From the NCBI GenBank assembly GCA_943912335.1, contig CALTUD010000001.1, forward strand, positions 1 through 64,000: DNA of 64,000 nucleotides, in the 5' to 3' direction. This document shows positions 46,032-55,313 of this stretch, piece after piece. The position numbers were made by a program, and so were the translations under genes. The stretch is from an uncultured Acetobacteraceae bacterium. GTDB lineage: Bacteria > Pseudomonadota > Alphaproteobacteria > Acetobacterales > Acetobacteraceae. Each line of letters opens with the position of its first letter. Within the stretch, counting starts at the first letter, position 1. Under the pieces are notes generated by a model. The model was not told where the DNA came from and made no database searches. It saw only the letters and a list, made by a program, of their open reading frames with translations.

Positions 46032-47393
46032 ATGCCGCCGCGCCATGATCCGTCCCGCCCGCTCTGGCTACAGTTCATGGGGTTTCTCGGCCCGATGATG
46101 CTGAGCAACGTGTTGCAGGCTTTGTCCGGCACGGTGAACAACATCTATCTCGGCCAGATGATCGGCACGGATGCGCTCGCGGCCAGCAGCGTGTTCTTTC
46201 CGGTGCTGTTCTTCTTCATGGCGTTGATCCTGGGGCTGGGCGCAGGCGCGTCGGTTCTGCTGGGCCAGGCCTGGGGTGCCGGGGATCGCGAGCGGGTGCG
46301 AGCCATCGCCGCCACGACGGTCTTCGCCGCCCTGGTGCTGGGCGTGGTGCTGGCGGTGTGCCTGACGCCGTTTTCCGGCTCGATCATGCGCATGCTGCAC
46401 ACGCCGCCTTCCGTTCTGCCCGGCGCCATCGCCTATGCCACGGTGATGTTCGCGGTGATGCCGGTGATCTTCCTGTTTCTGCTCGTCACGCAGCTTCTGC
46501 GTGGCATCGGCGACACCACCACCCCGCTCTGGGGATTGCTGCTGGCGTTGATGATCTCGCTCGTGCTGACGCCGGCGCTGATCCGCGGCTGGTTCGGCCT
46601 GCCGCAGATGGGGGTGGCGAGCGCCGCCGCCGCGGCCGGGGCGGCGTGGTTCGTGTCCCTTCTGGCGATGGGGGTGTATCTGCGTGTGCGCGGCAGTGCG
46701 CTGGCGCCGGACGGGGCCTTTCTGCGCGCCATGCGTCCCAACCGTCGTTTGATGGCGCTGGTGCTGCGCCTCGGCCTGCCGTCGGCGGCGCAGATGGTGA
46801 CCATGGCGGTGGCGGAAACGGTGCTGCTGGGGCTGGTGAACCGGTTCGGCGCCGATGCCACCGCCGCCTACGGCGCCGTGAACCAGATCCTGGCCTACGT
46901 GCAGTTTCCGGCCTTCTCCATCGCCATCACGGTGACGATCCTGAGCGCGCAGGCGATCGGCGCCGGACGCACGGCGCGCCTGCCCGAGATCCTGCGCACC
47001 GGGATGCTGGTGAATCTGGCCGTCACCGGCGGTCTGGTGCTGCTGGCCTATGCCCTGTCCGGGCCGGTGGTGCGCTTGTTCGTGACGCGGGGTGCGGTGG
47101 TGGCCGAAACCGAGTTGCTGCTGCACATCGTCCTGTGGAGCGCCGTGCTTTACGGGGCGGCGCTGATCCTGTCCGGGCAGATGCGGTCCAGCGGCGTGGT
47201 GCTGGCGCCGACCTTGCTGCAGATCGGCTGCATCGTGCTGGTGGAGGTGCCGGTGGCGTGGCTGCTCGGCGCGCGGATCGGCCTGTCCGGCGTGTGGTGC
47301 GCCTATCCGGCGGCCTTCTCGGCCATGCTGCTGGTGCAGGCGCTCTTCTTCGCGCTGGTCTGGCGCCGGCGTTCGGTGATGGCGATCCGCTGA
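46032..47393 (+). CDS. MATE-family efflux transporter
   Basis: Cation-coupled multidrug/toxin exporter of 453 residues with about 12 TM helices in two homologous halves. The family opening is FLGPMMLSNVLQALSGTVNNIYLGQMIG, and LLRGIGDTTTPLWGLLLA lies near the middle of the first half. The second half begins LRLGLPSAAQMVTMAVAETVLLGLVNRFGADA. Substrate unknown. A second MATE gene follows within 14 bp. The gene is divergent from queA; no convincing ribosome site precedes ATG 46032. Confidence 0.93.
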   Translation: MPPRHDPSRPLWLQFMGFLGPMMLSNVLQALSGTVNNIYLGQMIGTDALAASSVFFPVLFFFMALILGLGAGASVLLGQAWGAGDRERVRAIAATTVFAALVLGVVLAVCLTPFSGSIMRMLHTPPSVLPGAIAYATVMFAVMPVIFLFLLVTQLLRGIGDTTTPLWGLLLALMISLVLTPALIRGWFGLPQMGVASAAAAAGAAWFVSLLAMGVYLRVRGSALAPDGAFLRAMRPNRRLMALVLRLGLPSAAQMVTMAVAETVLLGLVNRFGADATAAYGAVNQILAYVQFPAFSIAITVTILSAQAIGAGRTARLPEILRTGMLVNLAVTGGLVLLAYALSGPVVRLFVTRGAVVAETELLLHIVLWSAVLYGAALILSGQMRSSGVVLAPTLLQIGCIVLVEVPVAWLLGARIGLSGVWCAYPAAFSAMLLVQALFFALVWRRRSVMAIR

Positions 47394-47406
47394 TGGCTAT
47401 CCGTTG
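47379..47406 (+). repeat. 14-bp tandem duplication at the MATE-MATE junction
   Basis: ATGGCGATCCGCTG is followed at once by ATGGCTATCCGTTG (two differences). The first copy encodes the final MAIR-stop of the first MATE protein. The second lies between its stop and the ATG of the next gene and would read MAIR-stop in another frame. Confidence 0.7.
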
Positions 47407-48861
47407 ATGCAGGCGACGCCGACACAGAAAGGGCAGCGCCGTCCGGCGCGGTTCTGTTCCGGTTCGATCATGCGCCATACGGCGGTGATGGCCGGCACCG
47501 GCGCGATCGGGCTTCTGGCGCTGTTCGTGGTCGATCTGCTGAACCTGTTCTACATCTCGCGCCTCGGCGACAGGAGCCTGACGGCGGCGATCGGCTTCAC
47601 GGGTGCTGTCGGCATGCTGCAGATGTCGGTCTCGATCGGGCTTTCGATCGGTCTCGGCGCGGTGGTGTCGCGGCTTCTGGGCGCGGGTCATGACGAGGAG
47701 GCGGGCCGGATCGCGTCCACCGCGCTGATCGGCATGTGCGCGCTGATGTTCCTGATCGGCATCGGCACGGTGGCGTTTCTCGGGCCGATCCTGCACGGGC
47801 TGGGGGCGAACGGCGCGACCGCCGAGGCTGCCGCCGATTTCATCCGTATCGTCTCGCCCTGCCTGTTCGTGATGCCGCTGACGATGGGGTTTTCCGCCCT
47901 TCTGCGCGCCGTGGGCGATGCGAGGCGGTCGATGACCATCACGCTCTGGGGCGCCGCCGTGTCGGCGATCCTCGATCCGGTGCTGATCCTGGGGCTGGGC
48001 ACCGGTCTGCATCTGGGGCTGGTGGGGGCGGCGATCTCCACGCTCGCCTCGCGCGGCACAGTGGCGCTGCTGGGCTATATCGGCGTGCGCCGGCACCATC
48101 TGCTGTATCGGCCTGTGGCGGCGACGGCTCTGGCCGATCTGCGCCGCGTCGGCACCGTCGCCATGCCGGCGATCCTGACCAACCTGGCCACCCCGGTCGG
48201 CGGCGCCTTCGTCACCCACGCCATGGCCGGGTTCGGTCTGCAGGCCGTGGCCGGGCAGGCGACCATCGACCGCATCACCCCCGTGGCGTTCGCCTTCATC
48301 TTCGCGCTGACCGGCTCCGTCGGGCCGATCATGGCGCAGAATCTGGGCGCCGGGCTGCTGCCGCGCGTGCGGGAAACCTTGCGCGCCTCGCTCTGGCAGG
48401 TGCTGGGCTGCGTTCTGGTCGCCTGGGCGGTGCTGGCGCTGTTGCAGAACGATCTCGTGGTCTGGTTCTCCGCCACCGGCACGGCGGCCGAGCTGCTGCA
48501 CCTGTTCTGTTCGTTCGTGGTGGCGAGCTTCCTGTGGGTCGGCGCGCTGTTCGTGGCCAATGCCGCGTTCAACAATCTGGGCTTTCCGCTGCTCTCCACC
48601 GCGTTCAACTGGGGCCGCGCCACGCTGGGGACGATCCCGTTCGTCTTGATCGGCATGCGCTACGGGCCGGTTGGCGTGCTGCTGGGGCAGGCGGCGGGCG
48701 GCGTGGTGTTCGGCACCGCGGCGGTGATCACGGCGTTCGTGGTGACCGGGCGGCTGAAGCCGGGGAGCGCCGGTTTCGGTGCCGCGCCGACGGTGCAGGC
48801 GGGCACGGCGAAGGCGGCGGGCGGGATGCTGGCGGAAGTGGACGGGACGGACCGGGAGTAG
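47407..48861 (+). CDS. MATE-family efflux transporter, second copy
   Basis: The 484 residues carry a polar N-terminal 25, then about 12 TM helices. MATE features are VVDLLNLFYISRLGDRSLTAAIGF, LRAVGDARRSMTITLWGA and a second-half VGTVAMPAILTNLATPVGGAFVTHAMAGFG. It is only distantly similar to the preceding MATE, so the pair is not a recent duplication; they may act on different substrates or as partners (inference). Start ATG 47407, directly after an in-frame TTG. Confidence 0.92.
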   Translation: MQATPTQKGQRRPARFCSGSIMRHTAVMAGTGAIGLLALFVVDLLNLFYISRLGDRSLTAAIGFTGAVGMLQMSVSIGLSIGLGAVVSRLLGAGHDEEAGRIASTALIGMCALMFLIGIGTVAFLGPILHGLGANGATAEAAADFIRIVSPCLFVMPLTMGFSALLRAVGDARRSMTITLWGAAVSAILDPVLILGLGTGLHLGLVGAAISTLASRGTVALLGYIGVRRHHLLYRPVAATALADLRRVGTVAMPAILTNLATPVGGAFVTHAMAGFGLQAVAGQATIDRITPVAFAFIFALTGSVGPIMAQNLGAGLLPRVRETLRASLWQVLGCVLVAWAVLALLQNDLVVWFSATGTAAELLHLFCSFVVASFLWVGALFVANAAFNNLGFPLLSTAFNWGRATLGTIPFVLIGMRYGPVGVLLGQAAGGVVFGTAAVITAFVVTGRLKPGSAGFGAAPTVQAGTAKAAGGMLAEVDGTDRE

Positions 48862-48952
48862 GGGCTCATGTCCGCTCGGCCGTCAGGCGACTTGTAACAA
48901 CGATCGGTTCGGGACCATTCTGCTCTCATAACGAGTGCGAAGGAAGGTTCGG

Positions 48953-50065
48953 ATGACCGTGTCCCGCCAGGAGAACGCCGTTCCGTTTCTCCGCTATGAC
49001 GGCCGTATCGGCGAACTCTATGGAATCTTCATCGTCAACCTGTTGCTGACGATCGTCACGCTGGGCATCTGGCGATTCTGGGCGGTGACCCGGATGCGGC
49101 GCTATATCTGGTCGCGCACGGCCCATTCCGGCGAACGCTTCGAATATGACGGCACAGGCGGCCAGCTCTTCGTCGGTTTCCTGATGGCGCTCGGGATCAT
49201 TCTGGGGCTCGTGGTCGTCACGCTGCTGCTGTCTGTCGTTCTGGTCCGGATCGAGAGATCCCTGGCCGTGCTGCCGGTGATCCTGTTCGAACTGGCGATC
49301 GTCGTTCTGGCGCTCGGTGCCCCGCTCTCGGCACAGCGTTATCGCCTGAACCATACGCTCTGGCGCGGCATTCGCGGCGGGTTGAACGGATCGATGCTGT
49401 TATACGGGCTGGTGTCGCTGCTGTATTTCGTTGCTTCCGTCTGCACGTTCTATCAGCTTCTGCCCTGGATGTGGCTGCGCCTGTTCGAGCGCCGCACCAA
49501 TGCGAGCGTCTTCGGCACGCAGCGTTTCCAGTCTTCCAGCCGTGCGATGCCGCTTTATCTCGCGTGGCTCGGCACGTTCGTGGCGTTGCTCGCATTGCTG
49601 ATCGCGGTGGCGGTCGCGTTCTGGCTGGTCGAATCCAGCGCGATCATTCTGTTCGTGCAGGCACACGAGCCGATGCTGCGCAACGCGGCGATCTCCATGA
49701 TGCTGCCGGCGTTGATCGTGGCCTATCTCGTGTTGTTCATCGGCAGCGCCTTGATCGTTTGCGGCTTCCAGGCGCGTTTCCTGCGCCAGATCGCCGGCAG
49801 CACGACGCTCGGCGGCATTCGCTTTTCGTCCGATGCGGATGCGGGAAGCGTGCTGCGTCTCGTCGGCGGAAACCTGCTGATCCTGTTCTTCACGCTCGGC
49901 TTCGGCCTGCCGATCATCATCCATCGCAACCAGCGTTTCCTGGCCGGGCATCTGCTGGCCGACGGCGCGCTCGATCCGGCGACGCTGCACCAGACCGATC
50001 AGCGTCCGTCCCGTTACGGCGAGGGCATGTTCCAGGCGCTGGACGCGGGCGCCGGGATCGGCTGA
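48953..50065 (+). CDS. DUF898 (YjgN-type) membrane protein
   Basis: Inner-membrane protein of 370 residues, function unknown. It has the DUF898 features FLRYDGRIGELYGIFIVNLLLTIVTLGIWRFWAVTRMRRYIW near the N-terminus (key: YDG, TLGIWRFWA, RMRRY) and the related C-terminal part NLLILFFTLGFGLPIIIHRNQRF. Six to eight TM helices are visible. AGGAAGG precedes ATG 48953. It is followed 6 bp later by an M48 peptidase, a neighbour pair seen in other proteobacteria. Confidence 0.9.
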   Translation: MTVSRQENAVPFLRYDGRIGELYGIFIVNLLLTIVTLGIWRFWAVTRMRRYIWSRTAHSGERFEYDGTGGQLFVGFLMALGIILGLVVVTLLLSVVLVRIERSLAVLPVILFELAIVVLALGAPLSAQRYRLNHTLWRGIRGGLNGSMLLYGLVSLLYFVASVCTFYQLLPWMWLRLFERRTNASVFGTQRFQSSSRAMPLYLAWLGTFVALLALLIAVAVAFWLVESSAIILFVQAHEPMLRNAAISMMLPALIVAYLVLFIGSALIVCGFQARFLRQIAGSTTLGGIRFSSDADAGSVLRLVGGNLLILFFTLGFGLPIIIHRNQRFLAGHLLADGALDPATLHQTDQRPSRYGEGMFQALDAGAGIG

Positions 50066-50071
50066 ACCGCG

Positions 50072-51094
50072 ATGGCGACCGGCCGGCTGTTCGATGGCAA
50101 GACGGCGCAGGCGCATCCGGTGCTGTTGACCCTGGACGGCGACGCGCTGGCGATTCTCGACCCGGTCAGCGGGACGATGCTGCGCTGGCCGGTCGCGGAT
50201 ATCGGCCGCGTCGATATCGACGGGCCGGGGCCGGAGATGACGCTGCGGCATCGTCGCGATCCGGCGCGGCTTGTGGTGTCGGACCCGGTGCTTCTCGAAA
50301 CCCTGGCGTCCGCCAACCGGTCGCTGCGACAGCGCACGCGCTGGATGGCGCGGCACTGGTTCGGTGCCGTCTCCGCACTCGTGCTGTCGGTCGCCGCGGC
50401 GGCAGTGTTGGTGGACCGCGCGCCGCCGCTGCTGGTCGGGTTCGTGCCGCACTGGCTGGAACGGAAATGGTCTACGCAGATCGAGACGGCGGTGTCGCTG
50501 GGCTCGGACCGTTGCCATGGCGCGGCGGGGCAGGCGGCTCTGGACCGACTGGTCGGCATCCTGGCGCCCGCCGCCGGCATCGAACGGATCCCCTCGATCG
50601 CGGTGATCGACGACGAACAGGTGAATGCGTTTACCTTGCCCGACGGACGCATTCTCTTATTGCGCGGGCTGATCGCGCATGTGTCCGATCCCGACGAACT
50701 CGCCGGTGTGATCGCGCACGAGCTCGGCCACAACCGTCGTCGCGATCCGACGCGCGAGGCGCTGCGTCGCATGGAGCTGTCGATGCTGACCAGTACGCTC
50801 GGCTGGGGCAGCCAGTTCGGCGGCCAGATGGCGGCGTCATCCTATGGGCGGCGGATCGAGGCACGCGCGGATGCCAGCGCGGTCGCCACGCTGCACGAGG
50901 CCGGGCTGCGCGCCGACGGGCTGGCGCGGTTCCTGATGTCGTTGAAGACCGGCGATGCGGACACGCGCCTGGCCTTTCTTTCCGACCATCCGAGCGACGC
51001 CGCGCGCATCGCGGTTCTGCCACTGGACAAGACCGGGCGCAGCGCGATGGGGGAGGCGGAGTGGCAGTCGGTGAAGCGGATGTGCGACCGGTGA
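50072..51094 (+). CDS. M48-family zinc metallopeptidase (membrane)
   Basis: The 340 residues begin with a small beta-rich domain (about 1-85, typical of DUF898-linked peptidases), then one TM helix at about 100-118 (FGAVSALVLSVAAAAVLV). The M48 domain has HELGHNRRRDP as the zinc-binding HExxH and YGRRIEARADASAV with the third-ligand Glu. DEQVNAFTLPDGRILLLRGL is the usual M48 lead-in. Likely a periplasm-facing quality-control protease working with the DUF898 protein (inference). Confidence 0.92.
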   Translation: MATGRLFDGKTAQAHPVLLTLDGDALAILDPVSGTMLRWPVADIGRVDIDGPGPEMTLRHRRDPARLVVSDPVLLETLASANRSLRQRTRWMARHWFGAVSALVLSVAAAAVLVDRAPPLLVGFVPHWLERKWSTQIETAVSLGSDRCHGAAGQAALDRLVGILAPAAGIERIPSIAVIDDEQVNAFTLPDGRILLLRGLIAHVSDPDELAGVIAHELGHNRRRDPTREALRRMELSMLTSTLGWGSQFGGQMAASSYGRRIEARADASAVATLHEAGLRADGLARFLMSLKTGDADTRLAFLSDHPSDAARIAVLPLDKTGRSAMGEAEWQSVKRMCDR

Positions 51095-51222
51095 ACAGAT
51101 GGCTTCTTGCAGAAGCTCATCCGTTCTGAAGACGCTACTGTGCGAAGCTGGCGGACGAGCAGCAACCGGGCGCCTGCGTACTCATCCTCTTTCCAATTGC
51201 CAGCCATCTCGAACAAAGCCTG

Positions 51223-51897
51223 TCAGATAAGCCCGGATTCTGACGCCATGACGAGTGGCAGCGGATCAGCGCGTTCGCCGCGCCGACGGCGGAACATGAA
51301 CCGGCTTTGATAAGCGCGGCGCTGCTTCGTGATCTCATAGAGCACGATGCCCGAACTCGTCCCAAGATTGAGGCTCTCGATCATGCCGAACATCGGGATG
51401 CTGACGCAGACATCGCTGCGCTCTACCGCACGGTCGCTGATGCCGATGGACTCGCTGCCAAACCACACGGCAAGTTTCGTGTAGGCGGTATAGTCGCCAT
51501 CATCGAGAATGATGTTTTGCTTGCCTTTGACATGGGGTGAAGTCGCGATCGACCGATAGCCGAGATGTTCCAGATGGTCGAAGCAGGCATCCGTACTATC
51601 GAAGCGCTTCGTAAACGTCCATTTGACGGCAGACACGGACGTTTTGCCGATCGACCGATTTTGGCGGAGTTGTTGCCAATCATCCGGGAGCGACCGTTCG
51701 CTATCGACGATATAGACTTTTTCGACTCCCAGTGCGTTCGCGTTGCGGATCACTGTGCCGATGTTCTTGACGTCGTGTGGATTCTCCAGAACGGCAACGA
51801 GGTTCCGGCATCGATACGGTTTGATCGCGTCTGCGCGCTGACGCATCGACGAACGCGGCCTGGCGTGGGCGTCTTCCGCCAATGTCGTTTCTGTCAT
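51223..51897 (-). CDS. SpoU/TrmH-family RNA 2'-O-methyltransferase
   Basis: AdoMet-dependent ribose methyltransferase of the SPOUT class, 224 residues. Motif 1 is LENPHDVKNIGTVIRNANALGV (key N-x-x-D-x-x-N-x-G-x-x-x-R), motif 2 is LAVWFGSESIGIS and motif 3 is SIPMFGMIESLNLGTSSGIVLYEI. It is closest to TrmH (Gm18 of tRNA) by motif layout, but the target is not certain. The region is visibly less GC-rich than its neighbours, which suggests acquisition from another lineage. Start ATG 51897; the same frame stays open upstream across the pseudogene by chance. Confidence 0.9.
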   Translation of the reverse strand: MTETTLAEDAHARPRSSMRQRADAIKPYRCRNLVAVLENPHDVKNIGTVIRNANALGVEKVYIVDSERSLPDDWQQLRQNRSIGKTSVSAVKWTFTKRFDSTDACFDHLEHLGYRSIATSPHVKGKQNIILDDGDYTAYTKLAVWFGSESIGISDRAVERSDVCVSIPMFGMIESLNLGTSSGIVLYEITKQRRAYQSRFMFRRRRGERADPLPLVMASESGLI

Positions 51898-51977
51898 GTC
51901 GTCTCGCTCTACCCTTTCCGTCCACGCTGCCTGTTGAGAGGATGCGGGAGAACCACCGTGTTCGGTGTCGACGCTTA

Positions 51978-52497
51978 TCACAGCGCCTGCCGTTTCGCTG
52001 CAATATCGAGTGCGACGAGCCAGCGTGCGTCCGTATCCGACAGATTGGCCCGATCCATGAACCAGCCAAGCAGGAACCCCGAGAGGGCTCGTCGCAACGC
52101 ACGAGTGTTCCGCCGTCGCCGGTCGGGTGAAGCGTCCAGACATGCACGGCGTGGAACCAGAGCAACCGGCCTGTCCAGGCGAGACGCTGGTCGGGCGAGA
52201 AGACGACGAACGGGAACGGATCTGGCCGGCATCCGCTGTCCAGCCGAAGGTCGTGCCAAGGCGCGGGGTGGCATCGGCTTCGGTGGCATGGATATCCGGC
52301 TGCCAGCGCGGCCAGTTCTGGATGTCGGTAAGGAGATGCCAGATCGTCGCGGGTGAGGCCGCGATCCGCTTTTCGAGGTGAACGACCAGCGGGGCGCTCC
52401 GGTCGATGTCGCCGGGCGGGGAGGGATGACGATTCCTGCTGTCTCAACCGGACAGAAACAGAAGAACGGCGGCGATACGGAACCGCGCCCTTGCCAC
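51978..52497 (-). pseudogene. Decayed SRPBCC (START-like) lipoprotein gene
   Basis: Reassembling three frames on the minus strand gives one SRPBCC-like protein. GTG 52497 (AGGGG upstream) gives MARARFRIAAVLLFLSG, then TGA at 52446-52444 exactly where a lipobox Cys would stand. The same frame continues VVHLEKRIAASPATIWHLLTD and WPRWQPDIHA. A frameshift near 52205-52222 leads to VVFSPDQRLAWTGRLLWFHA and TLHPTGDGG. A second near 52075-52090 leads to GFLLGWFMDRANLSDTDARW up to TGA 51978. One nonsense and two frameshift changes make it inactive. It starts 4 nt after the VOC gene on the same strand. Confidence 0.85.
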
Positions 52498-52501
52498 GCT
52501 T

Positions 52502-52894
52502 TCACCCCTGATACGAGGCGATCTCCACCAGATTCCCGTCCGGGTCCTTGCAGTAGACCGACGTGATCGGCCCGAGCGCACCCAGCCTGTGCACCGGGCC
52601 TTCCGTCACCACCACGCCGCATTCGCGGAGGTGGTCGATCACGTCCTCGCTCGCCACGGCGGTGACGAAGCACAGATCCTGCGAGCCCGGCATCGCGTCG
52701 TCGGCGGTTTCCCAGCCATCGGCGCCGAAGGGGCGCAGATTGATCTTCTGGCCGCCGAAGCGCAGCGCGCAGCGCCGGTTGCGGCCGTACTCCTCGTGCT
52801 CCATGCCCAGCACGCGCTGGTACCAGTTGGACGAGGTGGCCACGTCGCGGCAGGTGATCACCAGATGGTCGAGACGGTCGACGGTGAAGCGCAT
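52502..52894 (-). CDS. VOC-family (glyoxalase-like) metalloprotein
   Basis: Small 130-residue protein with the two beta-alpha-beta-beta-beta modules of the vicinal-oxygen-chelate fold. LDHLVITCRDVATSSNWYQRVLGM holds the first metal His, and VYCKDPDGNLVEIASY the last metal Glu. The middle, GGQKINLRP and DLCFVTA, is as in VirB/fosfomycin-resistance-like or dioxygenase-like members. The reaction is unknown. It starts 3 nt after the fumarase stop and probably shares its transcript. Confidence 0.9.
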   Translation of the reverse strand: MRFTVDRLDHLVITCRDVATSSNWYQRVLGMEHEEYGRNRRCALRFGGQKINLRPFGADGWETADDAMPGSQDLCFVTAVASEDVIDHLRECGVVVTEGPVHRLGALGPITSVYCKDPDGNLVEIASYQG

Positions 52895-52896
52895 GG

Positions 52897-54558
52897 TCAG
52901 GTCAGCCCGTCATAGAAATCGTTGCCCTTGTCGTCGATGACGATGAAGGCGGGGAAGTTCTCGACCTCGATGCGCCAGACCGCTTCCATGCCGAGCTCCG
53001 GATATTCCAGCGTCTCGACCTTGCGGATGCAATCCTGCGCCAGACGCGCCGCCGGGCCGCCGACCGAGCCCAGATAGAACCCGCCATATTTCTGGCAGGC
53101 CTCCTTCACGGCGCGGGACCGGTTGCCCTTGGCCAGCATCACGAACGATCCGCCCGCCGCCTGGAGCATGTCCACGTAGCTGTCCATGCGTCCGGCGGTG
53201 GTGGGGCCGAACGAGCCGGTGGGCATGCCTTCCGGCGTCTTGGCCGGGCCGGCGTAGTAGACCGGATGGTTGCGCAGATAGTCCGGCACGCCTTCGCCGC
53301 GATCGAGCCTTTCCTTGAACTTGGCATGGGCGATGTCGCGCGCCACCACGATGGTGCCGGTGAGCGACACGCGCGTCTTCACCGGGTAGCGCGACAGAAG
53401 GGCGCGGATCTGGTCCATCGGCTGGTTCAGATCCACCGGCACCACGTCGCCGCCGAGAATGGCGTCGGTGGCTTCCGGCAGGTAGTGCGCGGGATCGGTC
53501 TCGAGCTGTTCGAGGAAGATGCCGTCCGGCGTGATCTTGGCCTTGATCTGCCGGTCCGCGGAGCAGGACACGCCGATGCCGACGGGCAGGGACGCGCCGT
53601 GCCGGGGCAGGCGCACCACGCGCACGTCATGGCAGAAATACTTGCCGCCGAACTGCGCGCCGATGCCGAGCGTCTGGGTCAGCTTATGCACCTCGCCTTC
53701 CAGCGCCACGTCGCGGAAGGCCTGGCCAAGCGCGTTGCCTTCGGTCGGCAGCGCATCGAGGTATTTGGTGGAAGCGAGCTTCACCGCCTTCAGCGTCAGC
53801 TCGGCCGAGGTGCCGCCGATCACCACGGCGAGGTGGTAGGGCGGGCAGGCGGAGGTGCCGAGCGTGCGGATCTTGGTGCCGAGCCATTCCAGCAGCTTGT
53901 CCTGGCTGGACAGCAGCGCGCGTGTTTCCTGGAACAGGAAGGTCTTGTTGGCCGAACCGCCGCCCTTGGCGATGAACATCAGATGCAGTTCGTCAGCGTG
54001 GTGGTCGCCAGGTGCCGCGGCGATGTCGAACTGCACCGGCAGGTTGGTGCCGGTGTTGACCTCGTCGAACATGGTCAGCGGCGCCATCTGCGAGTAGCGC
54101 AGATTGGTCTCGGTGTAGGTGCGGTGCACGCCGTGCGAGAGCGCTTCTTCCTCGTTGCCGTCGATCCAGACGCGCTGGCCCTTCTTGCCGAACACGATCG
54201 CCGTGCCGGTGTCCTGGCACATGGGCAGCACGCCGCCTGCGGAGATGGAGGCGTTCTTCAGCAGGTCGAGCGCCACGAAGCGATCGTTGGCGGAGCTTTC
54301 GGGGTCTTCGAGAATGCGGCGGAGCTGCGCCAGATGGGCCGGACGCAGCAGATGCGACACGTCGTGGAACGCGGTGGCGGCGAGATCGGAGAGCGCCTGC
54401 GCCGACACGGTGAGCACGCGCTTGCCGTCGTGCTCGGACACGGACACGCCCGGAATGTCGAGCTTGCGCCAGGGCGTCGCGTTTTCGCCCAGGGGAAACA
54501 TCGGCCCGTACTGGAAGGGCTTCGGTTGCGGGCGGGACGGCGGCGTCATGGCGTTCAT
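52897..54558 (-). CDS. fumA: Class I fumarate hydratase ([4Fe-4S])
   Basis: Interconverts fumarate and malate in the TCA cycle. The 553-residue fused enzyme has cluster cysteines in PMCQDTGTAIVFG, GTSACPPYHLAVVIGG and GVSCSADRQIKAKI. The C-terminal beta domain has GTIVVARDIAHAKFKER, PVYYAGPAKTPEGMPTGSFGPTTAGRMDSY (key GPTTAGRMD) and GMEAVWRIEVENFPAFI. Oxygen-sensitive by family. Gene symbol by analogy with the E. coli class I enzymes. Confidence 0.95.
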   Translation of the reverse strand: MNAMTPPSRPQPKPFQYGPMFPLGENATPWRKLDIPGVSVSEHDGKRVLTVSAQALSDLAATAFHDVSHLLRPAHLAQLRRILEDPESSANDRFVALDLLKNASISAGGVLPMCQDTGTAIVFGKKGQRVWIDGNEEEALSHGVHRTYTETNLRYSQMAPLTMFDEVNTGTNLPVQFDIAAAPGDHHADELHLMFIAKGGGSANKTFLFQETRALLSSQDKLLEWLGTKIRTLGTSACPPYHLAVVIGGTSAELTLKAVKLASTKYLDALPTEGNALGQAFRDVALEGEVHKLTQTLGIGAQFGGKYFCHDVRVVRLPRHGASLPVGIGVSCSADRQIKAKITPDGIFLEQLETDPAHYLPEATDAILGGDVVPVDLNQPMDQIRALLSRYPVKTRVSLTGTIVVARDIAHAKFKERLDRGEGVPDYLRNHPVYYAGPAKTPEGMPTGSFGPTTAGRMDSYVDMLQAAGGSFVMLAKGNRSRAVKEACQKYGGFYLGSVGGPAARLAQDCIRKVETLEYPELGMEAVWRIEVENFPAFIVIDDKGNDFYDGLT

Positions 54559-54621
54559 CGGCGGTTCCGGTTCGTGCGTCGCTTTACGGGGCGGGAGCGC
54601 TGCGCGGTCGCGCTCTGGGGG

Positions 54622-55176
54622 TCAGCTCGGGTTGGACCGCTTGCGGAACGCATCCAGGCTGACGACCTGCGGGGTCGGATCGGGCTTCTCGCCCTCTTCT
54701 TCCGGTTCCGGCGCCGCGGCCGCTTCGGTGCCGGAATCGGGCGCCGTGTCCTGCGGCGTGTCGTGCGGCTCGGGGGTGAAGCGCAGGGCCAGCCGCACCT
54801 GCGGATCGGCGAAGCCGGTGATGGCGCGCAGCGGCACGGCGAGCGTGGTGGGGACGGAGCCGAATGACAGGCCCACGGTGAGGAGCTCCGCGTCCTCGTC
54901 CACCTTCAGGTCCCAGAACTGATGCTGCAGGACGATGGTCATCTCGGTCGGGTACTGCGCCATCATGCGCTTGGGCACGACGGTGAGCGGATCGTCGGTG
55001 CGGAAGGTCAGATAGAAATGATGCGCGCCCGGCAGTCCTTCGGCGGCGGCATGGTTGAGGGCGCGGATCATCACCTGGCGATAGGCCTGCTCGATCCAGC
55101 GATCGTACGGCAGCAGGCTGTCCGCCATCACGCCGTCATTCTCGTCGGCGATGCCGCCCGAATCGTCCTCGGCCAT
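54622..55176 (-). CDS. sspB: SspB, ClpXP adaptor for ssrA-tagged proteins
   Basis: Alpha-type SspB of 184 residues. The tag-binding domain spans about 15-125: LLPYDRWIEQAYRQVMIRALNHAAAEGLPG, HHFYLTFRT and PTEMTIVLQHQFWDLKV (key PYDRWIE, HFYLTF, HQFWDL). An acidic, low-complexity linker leads to a C-terminal ClpX-binding tail VVSLDAFRKR. AGGGAGG precedes ATG 55176. The tmRNA gene that encodes the tag lies immediately upstream on the same strand, so tag and adaptor are neighbours. Confidence 0.94.
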   Translation of the reverse strand: MAEDDSGGIADENDGVMADSLLPYDRWIEQAYRQVMIRALNHAAAEGLPGAHHFYLTFRTDDPLTVVPKRMMAQYPTEMTIVLQHQFWDLKVDEDAELLTVGLSFGSVPTTLAVPLRAITGFADPQVRLALRFTPEPHDTPQDTAPDSGTEAAAAPEPEEEGEKPDPTPQVVSLDAFRKRSNPS

Positions 55177-55313
55177 GATTGCGGCCTCCCTGCCATCTCG
55201 AACCGCGCGACGATGGTGTCCGTTCGCGGCTTTTCGGTGTCGTTCCGGTGCAGCCATGCGACAATTGGTGTTCTGCCGCAAGGCACAGCAGGGAACGAAC
55301 CGGTCTTCGTGAA

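Noticed and set aside
51095..51222. Possible small gene between the M48 peptidase and the SpoU gene
   Set aside because: Short frames on both strands lack ribosome sites and coding-like composition; I can support no gene here.
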